Source of the DNA: Cytophagales bacterium
GTDB lineage: Bacteria > Bacteroidota > Bacteroidia > Cytophagales > Spirosomataceae
NCBI GenBank assembly: GCA_013298125.1
Contig: JAAFJP010000015.1
Location: forward strand, 62,001-126,000
Length of the DNA: 64,000 nucleotides
Reading direction: 5' to 3'
A model generated the notes under the pieces. That model did not search any database and had not been told where the DNA came from. It saw only the letters and a list, made by a program, of their open reading frames with translations. Shown in pieces: positions 35,687 through 44,000 of the stretch (positions are counted from its first letter, which is position 1; each line of letters begins with the position of its first letter). The position numbers and the translations under genes are program-made.

Positions 35687-38087
35687 GTTGTTACAGCCCT
35701 TAGTTTGTAGGGTAATGACAACTCTTTTCATTAATTATCATAAGCCTTTCAGTTGTTACAGCCCTTAGTTTGTAGGGTAATGACAACAATTAATCAACTT
35801 TGGTAGAACACTATTAAGTTGTTACAGCCCTTAGTTTGTAGGGTAATGACAACAGGTGGTCAAACCAGTAATTTTCAATCAAAGTTGTTACAGCTCTTAG
35901 TTTGTAGGGTAATGACAACCATACTGGAATTATCGTTACTACGCCCCCTGTTGTTACAGCCCTTAGTTTGTAGGGTAATGACAACAAGTTTGACAATATT
36001 TCGCATCAATCAATGGTTGTTACAGCCCTTAGTTTGTAGGGTAATGACAACAAAGAACTCCATATCCGCAATGTGCCAACCGTTGTTACAGCCCTTAGTT
36101 TGTAGGGTAATGACAACCAGGACGACAAGCGTATATTGTCCAAAACGTTGTTACAGCCCTTAGTTTGTAGGGTAATGACAACTGGTTTTTGTAAAGATTG
36201 TCAATGTGTAAAGTTGTTACAGCCCTTAGTTTGTAGGGTAATGACAACCACTGATACCCAATTTTCAATTCTCTTTTTGTTGTTACAGCCCTTAGTTTGT
36301 AGGGTAATGACAACAGTAAATGGTTTTGTTAGGGTTCTTTTTTCGTTGTTACAGCCCTTAGTTTATAGAGTAATGACAACACCTGTATATGATGATTTTT
36401 GCATTGGATGTTGTTACAGCCCTTAGTTTGTAGAGTAAATGACAACTTCTCTTATTAGCTGATTTTTTAGCGTGAGTTGTTACAACCCTTAGTTTGTAGG
36501 GTAATGACAACTTAAATTGTTTTAATACATCTCCTTTACTTGTTGTTACAGCCCTTAGTTTGTAGGGAAATGACAACTATTTTTCAATATATTGTTGTAT
36601 TGTTAAGTTGTTACAGCCCTTAGTTTGTAGGGCAATGACAACACATAACATTGAATTTAAAACGTTGATAATGTTGTTATAGCCCTTAGTTTGTAGGGTA
36701 ATGACAACAGTCATTTCCCATGATTAAATTTACCAATAGTTGTTACAGCCCTTAGTTTGTAGGGTAATGACAACACATAATTTACAGCGTTTGCATTTCA
36801 AAATAGTTGTTACAGCCCTTAGTTTGTAGGGTAATGACAACTATCTGGTAGTATTCATAAAATCCGCTGTGGTTGTTACAGCCCTTAGTTTGTAGGGTAA
36901 TGACAACTAAAATCTGTGTTGAGTGATTTGATTTCCAGTTGTTACAGCCCTTAGTTTGTAGGGTAATGACAACTTGAAAGTGTTACTAAACTGTTTCAAA
37001 AGGTTATTACAGCCCTTAGTTTGTAGGGTAATGACAACCATCGTCCACGTGAGCCGTATTTTTCTCAGTTGTTACAACCCTTAGTTTGTAGGGTAATGAC
37101 AACTAAATCCTAAAATCATTGTTTTTGTTGGTGTTTTTACAGCCCTTAGTTTGTAGGGTAATGACAGCTGTCATAATATTTGTGTTTTAATTCCGACCGT
37201 TGTTACAGCCCTTAGTTTTTAGGGTAATGACAACAAGACTGTCAAGTTTCATGGCAACTTTATGTTGTTACAGCCCTTAGTTTGTAGGGTAATGACAACC
37301 ATTTCAATAAAACATTTAATTGTTGTAAAGTTGTTACAGCCCTTAGTTTGTAGGGTAATGACAACAGGGTGATAATCAAAATATTTTGCCGCTTTGTTGT
37401 TACAGCCCTTAGTTTGTAGGGTAATGACAACTATTCCCTGTTCTTCGTAAATATTGACGTTGTTGTTACAGCCCTTAGTTTGTAGGGTAATGACAACCAA
37501 AAGGCATTATTGAATCATCAAACATAGTTGTTACAGCCCTTAGTTTGTAGGGTAATGACAACACATTTACTCAATTATCCAATCTGGGGTAAGTTGTTAC
37601 AGCCCTTAGTTTGTAAGGTAATGACAACTGGACTCGTATCGCTTTGTATTACCTGTTCGTTGTTACAGCCCTTAGTTTGTAGGGTAATGACAATAATTTA
37701 TCAGTCAATACCTGTCAATCTCAGTTGTTACAGCCCTTAGTTTGTAGGGTAATGACAACCAAAGTCCGTCATCAACAGCACTTTTTCGGTTGTTACAGCC
37801 CTTAGTTTGTAGGGTAATGACAACCTAATGAAAGTAGAGTGATGATTAGTAAGTGTTGTTACAGCCCTTAGTTTGTAGGGTAATGACAACTCATACCGTT
37901 TGATAAGTTTTAATGATTTTGTTGTTATAGCCCTTAGTTTGTAGGGTAATGACAATAAGGCTCAACAAAGCCCCATTTGATTAGGGTTGTTACAGCCCTT
38001 AGTTTGTAGGGTAATGACAACAAAAGTTTCAATTTCCTATATACTAAAAAAGTTGTCGCAGCTCTTAGCTTGTAGAGTATTGACAGC
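35687..38087 (+). CRISPR. Type VI-B CRISPR array, 37 repeats and 36 spacers
   Basis: Repeat unit 36 nt beginning GTTGTTACAGCCCTTAGTTT and ending GTAGGGTAATGACAAC. GTTGT and ACAAC at the ends are complementary, and the CCCT/AGGG pair forms an inner stem, as in Cas13b repeats. Period 65-66 bp, spacers 29-31 nt. First repeat 35687-35722, last 38052-38087. By reading each, 22 repeats are identical and 15 vary by one or more bases; the copy at 36410-36446 has one extra base. Variants cluster at 36345-36708 and 37003-37234, and the last (38052) is the most decayed, which points to the cas13b side as the leader. Repeat sense matches known Cas13b crRNA repeats, so crRNAs read from the plus strand with the repeat 3' of the spacer. 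Confidence 0.98.
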
Positions 38088-38097
38088 GGATTTTATT

Positions 38098-38105
38098 TAC
38101 ATTTG
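38098..38105 (+). promoter_or_regulatory. -7 promoter box for the Csx28-like gene (TACATTTG)
   Basis: TAnnTTTG match ending 18 bp before the ATG at 38124. A TTG at 38080-38082, which lies inside the last CRISPR repeat, is 15 bp upstream, slightly closer than usual for a -33 element. If used, the decayed terminal repeat doubles as part of the promoter. Confidence 0.4.
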
Positions 38106-38123
38106 TAAGAAAAAAGAAAATTT

Positions 38124-38657
38124 ATGAAGCCAGAAACAACCCTTAGTGATGTTCTTTTAACCGCTTTGCTTACCGCCCTTGCTTCGGGTTTAGCGTCCAG
38201 TTTATTGAGTTATTTTTTTTGGAGAAGACAAAAGAAAGACGAAATCAATTACGGTATTCGTAATGCTCATTACGTAAAAGCCCAAGAAGCCCTCATGGCA
38301 ACATGGAGTTTATTAGGCAGAATGACTGATACAGAGAATCCGCAAAGTATTTTGGTGTGGGAAAAAGCAAAAGATAAGACCGTTACCTACGTTCTCAGAG
38401 TAGCCCAAGCACAAGAATTTATGAGTGATTTGTCGGAAGTATTCTACAAAAAAGGGTACGGTATTTTCCTAAATCAAGACATCAAATCACTATTGTTTGA
38501 GTATCGGAGCATTTTATACGGTCTATTACTCAGTGAAAAGAGTAACGCAGAGCCACAATTTGTAGTAAAAAATGAAGAAGTCGTTGAAAGAATGAAAAAA
38601 ATCTATGAAGAGCTAAACAAAGCCCTTCAAGAAGAGATGAATGTATCGGTAAACTAA
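38124..38657 (+). CDS. csx28-like: Csx28-like single-pass membrane protein, candidate Cas13b accessory
   Basis: 177 residues. An N-terminal membrane helix (about 10-32, VLLTALLTALASGLASSLLSY) is followed by a basic stop-transfer WRRQKKDE, then a soluble helical domain. Length, topology and location at the end of a type VI-B array fit the Csx28 accessory family, which in VI-B2 systems enhances Cas13b defence and has been reported to form a membrane pore. Identity is not certain: there is only one histidine (His49, in R46-N-A-H49) and no R-X4-6-H HEPN motif. The nearest candidate position has Arg128 (YRSILYG) without a histidine. Csx27 is unlikely since only one membrane helix is seen. The gene begins 36 bp after the last repeat and is ended by a strong terminator. 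Confidence 0.55.
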   Translation: MKPETTLSDVLLTALLTALASGLASSLLSYFFWRRQKKDEINYGIRNAHYVKAQEALMATWSLLGRMTDTENPQSILVWEKAKDKTVTYVLRVAQAQEFMSDLSEVFYKKGYGIFLNQDIKSLLFEYRSILYGLLLSEKSNAEPQFVVKNEEVVERMKKIYEELNKALQEEMNVSVN

Positions 38658-38665
38658 TATCTCCC

Positions 38666-38726
38666 AAAATAAAAGCTAAAAGAGCATTCACACAATTTGT
38701 ATGGATGCTCTTTTAGCTTTTATTTT
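38666..38726. terminator. Strong terminator closing the cas13b-array-csx28 unit
   Basis: Perfect 22-bp inverted repeat, 38666-38687 against 38705-38726 (AAAATAAAAGCTAAAAGAGC arms), 17-nt loop, T-rich end. It lies 8 bp past the csx28-like stop. Confidence 0.9.
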
Positions 38727-38860
38727 CTCACTATTTATCAAGAAAGTCTTTAAAAATGACTGGCGAAAGTTTCACATTCATTTTTTTACGGAAGATAAAA
38801 TGAAATATTTTTAAAAAATCAAAATATTTTCTACTTACCCATTTGCTTACCCAATCAATA

Positions 38861-38895
38861 AAAAACCCCTCATACGTTACGTACAAGGGGTTTTT
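38861..38895 (-). terminator. Terminator of the tRNA-Phe gene
   Basis: Arms 38861-38870 and 38886-38895 (AAAAACCCCT against AGGGGTTTTT) with a further inner pairing (TACGT/ACGTA). It starts 2 bp past the tRNA 3' end on the minus strand and ends in a T run on that strand. Confidence 0.85.
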
Positions 38896-38897
38896 AG

Positions 38898-38970
38898 TGG
38901 TAAAAGGCGGACTCGAACCGCCGACACACGGATTTTCAGTCCGATGCTCTACCAACTGAGCTATTTCACC
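38898..38970 (-). tRNA. tRNA-Phe (anticodon GAA)
   Basis: 73-nt cloverleaf on the minus strand. Acceptor GGTGAAA pairs with TTTTACC (one G-U), the D-loop has AGCTCAGTTGGTAGAGC, the anticodon arm GGACTGAAAATCC holds GAA, and the T-arm has GGTTCGAGTCC. The 3' CCA is not encoded after the discriminator A. A minus-strand ORF over the same bases is spurious. Confidence 0.97.
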
Positions 38971-39103
38971 ATTTACTTGTTTGGTACTACCCAATGTGTC
39001 ATTTGGGACTGCAAAGGTAGGAACTTTTTTTTTATTTCAAAAACCATTCTTTAAAAAAGATAGAAAAAAAATGAATCCATCTCATTCTCAGCGATTTATA
39101 AAT

Positions 39104-39200
39104 AGTAGGCAGCATTTAGTTTTACAGTAGGCAATCTAATAAATTTACACTTAACAATCTTATTTTTAACTACTTACTGCCTACTGCCAACTAATTTTTA
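39104..39200. repeat. AGTAGGCAG-family palindromic element
   Basis: AGTAGGCAGCATTTAGTTTT at about 39105-39124 and the opposite-strand words ACTTACTGCCTACTGCCAAC at about 39171-39190 form inverted arms. It fills the gap between tRNA-Phe and comB; apart from it, nothing else was seen in 38971-39243. Confidence 0.6.
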
Positions 39201-39243
39201 CTAAATAACTCTTTACCTTTATTTTTATAAAATTTTCTCCCTT

Positions 39244-39948
39244 TTACATTCTAACCAAAGTATTCCCTCTCAAAACAGGCAACACATCATGTAAATCATG
39301 TTGAAGACAGTAGGCAATATCTTTCTGAATCCCGAGGCGTTGAAGTCTCTTTACGTGTGATGATGAGGCTACGAATGAAAGCAAATCGTCTTTACCCTGA
39401 GCATACAAACGTTGTGCCATTAGGGCGGCATCTTCTTCTACTATAAACTCATCGTTGAGGCGTTCTACTAATGCTCCTGCAAAGAGGGTATCTTCCAAAT
39501 TGGGTTTGCCTTTCCAGCCTGCACAAAGTACCAGAACGTCGTATTGTTGATTGCGGAGATAAGTTGTCAATGCCCCTAAGTTCAGAAATGCCCCTACCAT
39601 TACTTTCACGGCAGATTTTGATTTGGTAATTGCCAGCGTTCCATTGGTGGTAGTTACGCAAATGGTTGCTCCTTGTACTTTATCGACCATGTAATTAAAT
39701 GGTGAATTATCAAAATCGAAGCCTTCGGGAGTTTTGCCGTCTCTTTCGGCTGCTGCCAAATAACCTTGTTGTTGATAGGCTACACATTCGTCGATGGTGG
39801 CAACGGGGATAATTGCCTCTACACCATGAGCGAAGGCGGTTGTCATGCAAGAAGTAGCTCTAAAAATATCCACGACCACTACAATTGAATTTTCGATGTC
39901 GTGCAGATGTAATAATTCAGGAGTTAAGCAAACGTCTATTTTTTTCAT
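39244..39948 (-). CDS. comB: 2-phosphosulfolactate phosphatase (ComB family)
   Basis: 234 residues. Seen: VVVVDIFRATSCMTTAFAHGVEAIIPV (about 23-49), AAERDGKTPEGFDFDNSPFNY (about 65-85), TTTNGTLAI (about 98-106), LCAGWKGKPNLEDTLFAGALVERL (about 140-163). ComB hydrolyses 2-phosphosulfolactate to sulfolactate, a step in coenzyme M synthesis in archaea. In Bacteroidota, which do not use CoM, the substrate is unclear; sulfolactate is a possible sulfonate metabolite. It starts 2 bp after the gcvT stop on the same strand, so the two are likely co-transcribed. Confidence 0.88.
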   Translation of the reverse strand: MKKIDVCLTPELLHLHDIENSIVVVVDIFRATSCMTTAFAHGVEAIIPVATIDECVAYQQQGYLAAAERDGKTPEGFDFDNSPFNYMVDKVQGATICVTTTNGTLAITKSKSAVKVMVGAFLNLGALTTYLRNQQYDVLVLCAGWKGKPNLEDTLFAGALVERLNDEFIVEEDAALMAQRLYAQGKDDLLSFVASSSHVKRLQRLGIQKDIAYCLQHDLHDVLPVLRGNTLVRM

Positions 39949-39950
39949 TT

Positions 39951-41051
39951 TTACTTCAAAAAAGGCATTTTTGTTACGACTGCCTTCAAATATTTATTAC
40001 GAATGTTGATATAAATTTCAGAGCCATTTTTAGCGTATTCTGTTGCCACATAACCCATTCCGATTCCTTTGTTCATGGATGGTGATTGTGTTCCAGAGGT
40101 TACTTCTCCGATGATATTCCCTGCCGCATCCATGATTTCGTAGTGTTGTCTCGGAATACCTCGGTCTATCATTTCAAAGCCTACTAATTTCTTGGTAGCT
40201 CCGTTTTCTTTGATTTTTTTGTGTAAATCAGAACAAATAAATTCTTTGTTGAATTTAGTAATCCAACCCAAACCTGCCTCAATGGGCGAAGTCGTGTCGT
40301 CAATATCATTTCCGTAAAGACAATAACCCATTTCTGTACGTAGCGTGTCTCTTGCCCCTAAACCTACTGGTATGATATTGAATTCTTCGCCTGCCTCAAA
40401 AATGGCTTTCCACATGGCTGCGGCGTGTTCATTTGGTATGTACACTTCCATTCCTCCAGCACCCGTATAACCAGTTGTGGCAACTAAAACATTGCTTATT
40501 CCTGCCACAGTCCCTTCTTTGAAAGTATAATATTCCATTGAACTCACATCCAAATCAGTTAATTTTTGCATCGTAGCTACGCCCTTTGGTCCTTGCACGG
40601 CAAAAAGACTCATTCCTTCACTGATGTCACTCATTTCTACACCAAACGAGTTGTGAGAAGTCATCCAATTCCAATCTTTTTCGATATTTGAGGCATTGAC
40701 GACTAAAAAATATTCATTATCGTTACGTTTATAAACCAAGAGGTCATCTACAATACCACCTTTATCATTCGGTAAACATGAGTATTGCACTTTTCCATCC
40801 ACCAAAGCTGAGACATCGTTTGAAGTAACATACTGCAAAAACTCAGTAGCACGCTCGCCTTTCACCACGAACTCACCCATGTGAGAGACATCAAAAACGC
40901 CCACCGAATTACGAACTGCTAAATGTTCTTGGATAAGATTTGTATATAAAACGGGCATCGAATAACCCGCAAAAGGTACCATTTTAGCCCCCAGAGCCAC
41001 ATGAATATCGTTGAGGTGTACGTATTTTAATTGTTCAGTTTGTTGTTCCAT
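39951..41051 (-). CDS. gcvT: Glycine cleavage system T protein (aminomethyltransferase)
   Basis: 366 residues. N-terminal HVALGAKMVPFAGYSMPVLY, GVFDVSHMGEF (folate-binding region), YFLVVNASNIEKDWNWM, TGYTGAGGMEVYIP, GLGARDTLRTEMGYCLYGNDID, and a C-terminal beta-barrel with EVTSGTQSPSMNKGIGMGYV. It transfers the methylene group from the H-protein to tetrahydrofolate, releasing ammonia. gcvP and gcvH are not adjacent. No glycine riboswitch was seen upstream. Confidence 0.97.
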   Translation of the reverse strand: MEQQTEQLKYVHLNDIHVALGAKMVPFAGYSMPVLYTNLIQEHLAVRNSVGVFDVSHMGEFVVKGERATEFLQYVTSNDVSALVDGKVQYSCLPNDKGGIVDDLLVYKRNDNEYFLVVNASNIEKDWNWMTSHNSFGVEMSDISEGMSLFAVQGPKGVATMQKLTDLDVSSMEYYTFKEGTVAGISNVLVATTGYTGAGGMEVYIPNEHAAAMWKAIFEAGEEFNIIPVGLGARDTLRTEMGYCLYGNDIDDTTSPIEAGLGWITKFNKEFICSDLHKKIKENGATKKLVGFEMIDRGIPRQHYEIMDAAGNIIGEVTSGTQSPSMNKGIGMGYVATEYAKNGSEIYINIRNKYLKAVVTKMPFLK

Positions 41052-41081
41052 AAGAGATTTTTGTTGTTGATGATATTCCCT

Positions 41082-44000
41082 TTATTTTTGGGTAATGACT
41101 ACTTTTCGTGTTTTTTCATATCCTGCCGCAGATACTTTCACGATGTAAGTACTACCTTCGTAGTTAGGTACTGAGATTTTCTTCAAGGTATTGTATTTAT
41201 CTACCACATATTCTGTGACTAATCTTCCATAATAATCATAAACGGTGATAGTTGCTCCAATCAAATCTTCCAAAACTTCCACATTTATTTCATTATTTGG
41301 ACTTGGATTCGGGAAAACGCTCATTCCCTCAAAGGTCAAATCTTGTTCGTATTTGAGTATATCCGAAGACTTAGAGTAACAAACTAAACGCCCCCCTGCC
41401 AACGAAACATTGTTGTAGGTAATACTTGCTTGTACTTGGTAATCTCCGTTTCCAATAGTTTTGATTATCCTTGTGGTCAGATTAGGCTTTACATCTCCAT
41501 TGTATCGCCAAAAGTATCCATTTTCATCTCCAATTCCCTGAGCATCGAGGGTGAATGCACCAACTTTCTTAATAGTTGTGGGGGTTGGGTTTGGTCGAGA
41601 ATCCACTAAAATAAGGTTTGATGGTAGAGAAATACATTCGTTCCCGTCTTTGACTTTGGCGAAATAATTACCCGATTTAGAGACGACAATCGAAGTCAGG
41701 TCTGTACCTTTTCCGATAGAATCCGTTGTGCTTCGCCACCAATAAGCCTGAAATGGGCTTGATGAATTTAGTCGTACTTGTGAGCCTTCACAGAAAGTCG
41801 TAACACCATTAGCCGTTAATTGTGGGGTAGCTGGCAAAGGATATACTCTTACCAAAATTGGCTGTGATGGTTTAGAAAAACAGCCAAAATTATTGATGCT
41901 TTGGGCAGTGATATTTCCTGGGACATTGGTGGTAATATTGGTGGTAGTTGCTCCTGTACTCCATTTGAAGGTTACGCCGCTTGTTCCAGACACGCTTAAT
42001 GTCACGTTTTTATCAGCACAAAAAGGAATTGCTCCCCGTGCCGTAATGGTTGGAGCATCTGGAAGGGGATTCACAGTTGTTTTGATGGTATCTGAGATGG
42101 CGAGTGCTTTACAACCATTGGTATCAGTTACAGCAACGGCAATACTCCCTGCCTTTTTCCACGAAAATTGACGATTAAATGATTCAAGAACCGTCTGCCC
42201 ATCCACAATCCAGCGGTATTTATTTTTTGTACCATTAGGCGTTGTGGTTAATAAACTTGATTGTACGATGGTGCTATCTTCATCACAGAATACTTTTGAT
42301 TTTACAATCTGAATACTCGGTTTGGCGGGTAATGGGCTTATCATAATTTTTCGAGGATTTGAATAGTTAGCAAAACATCCAAAACTATCCCTGACTCTAA
42401 CACTGAATGAACCTGTGGTACTTACAGAAATCTCAGAGTCTGTCGAAACCTCTTTACTATTGCTTTCGTCTCGCCATGAGTACTGTCTTATGTTGGTATT
42501 GGCAACCAGAGCTGTAAGTATCACTTTTCCACCATCACAGATTGTTCCAGATGCAGGATTTGTCAGGATACTGGCTGGTTCGGGGGCATCCCGTACGGTG
42601 ATAGTTACATTTCTGGATGTATCTGACAAACAGTTTTTATCACTAATGGTTCGTACATAAAATTTCCCGATTTTTCCATCGCCATTAATAGCTTTATTGA
42701 AATATTTGCTTGTAGTATCAATAAGTACCGATTTTTTATCACTAAATTCCTTGTTATCTTTTGTATTTATCCATTTATAAACACCCGTTGGTGAATCACT
42801 TGATGTTAAAGTTATCGTTGAGTCAGGACAGAAGATAAACGCTCTATTTCCTGTGATAGTGGGTGTAGTGGGTAAAGGATTTACGATAATCGTTCTGGTA
42901 TCAGATGGGAATTGAGACCTACAACCTTTATTAGAAACAGATTTGACAGAGACTAAAATAAAGTCTTGAAAAGTTTTTCGGGTATAGCTATTCAGCGGAA
43001 CATCCAGCACTGGTGCTTGAATAGGTTGTGAGCCTGGGTAATTCCACTCAAAAGTTACGGGAGAAGTTGCAGAGGATGCTACCAAAGTTACAAATTGACC
43101 AAAGCAAAACTCATCACTTCTCGAATTGCTAATGGTTGGTCTGGCGGGTAATGGATTAATAGTCAAGACCGTTGGTGCTGAAACTAACGACTTACATTGA
43201 TTTACTGGTTCTGTAAATTCGAGGGTATAAGAACCACCTGTTTTTAAGGTAATATCCCTATTTGTACCAACAATCGAATTTCCGTTCTTCCAACTGTATG
43301 TACCCCCTGTATAATTATTGGTTGGACTCAATCCAGTACTATCTAAATCACATATTTCAATGAAGCCTAATCTATTCAAAATAGGCTTCGCTGGTAAAGC
43401 ATTCACCGTTACGATAAATGGGGTTGAAGTAAGTGAAATACAACCATTGACATCTTTCGCTTTTACGAAGTAAGTATTTATCCCAACACTCTGGGTAGTT
43501 ACGCCATCTACGCCCGTAGTTGTGGTGTCAGCCAAAGTTATCGTGCCACCAGTTGTGGTAGTAATTGTTTTAGTCCAAATATTAAACCCAGTTGGCGAGG
43601 TATAAGACGAGTTTAACTTTACACTTCCTCCTTCACAGAATGTAACTGCTCCCGTGGGAGTAATGGTAGGAGTAGCTGGGATTGTTGGGAAAAGCTGAAG
43701 TGTAACACCTGGCTGAGAATCATCTGAAATACAACCCACCGAATTTTTTAGATAAACTGTAAAAGTATAAGACCCTCCTGTAGTTATGCTATTGCCCGCC
43801 ACAGAATAAGTCGTTGCAGTTGTACTATCAATAAGGGTTGTATTACGTTTCCAATAATATTTAGTTCCTCCGCTACTAACATTTAGTGTTTGGGTTGATA
43901 TTCCACAAAACAATGTTGTACTTGTTTGTGCTGTAACAGTTGGAGCAGCGGGTTTTGGGGATACTTTTAATGGTATAGGGGTGGCATCATTTGAGAGACA

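Noticed and set aside
35814-37955. Several ORFs with repeated peptides such as LLQPLVCRVMTT and LSLPYKLRAVTT on both strands
   Set aside because: They arise because the 66-bp repeat-spacer period is a multiple of three, so the CRISPR repeat is translated repeatedly. They are not proteins.
38731-38994. 87-residue minus-strand ORF
   Set aside because: It covers the tRNA-Phe gene and its terminator; the peptide GEIAQLVEHRTENPCVGGSSPP is the usual false translation of a tRNA.
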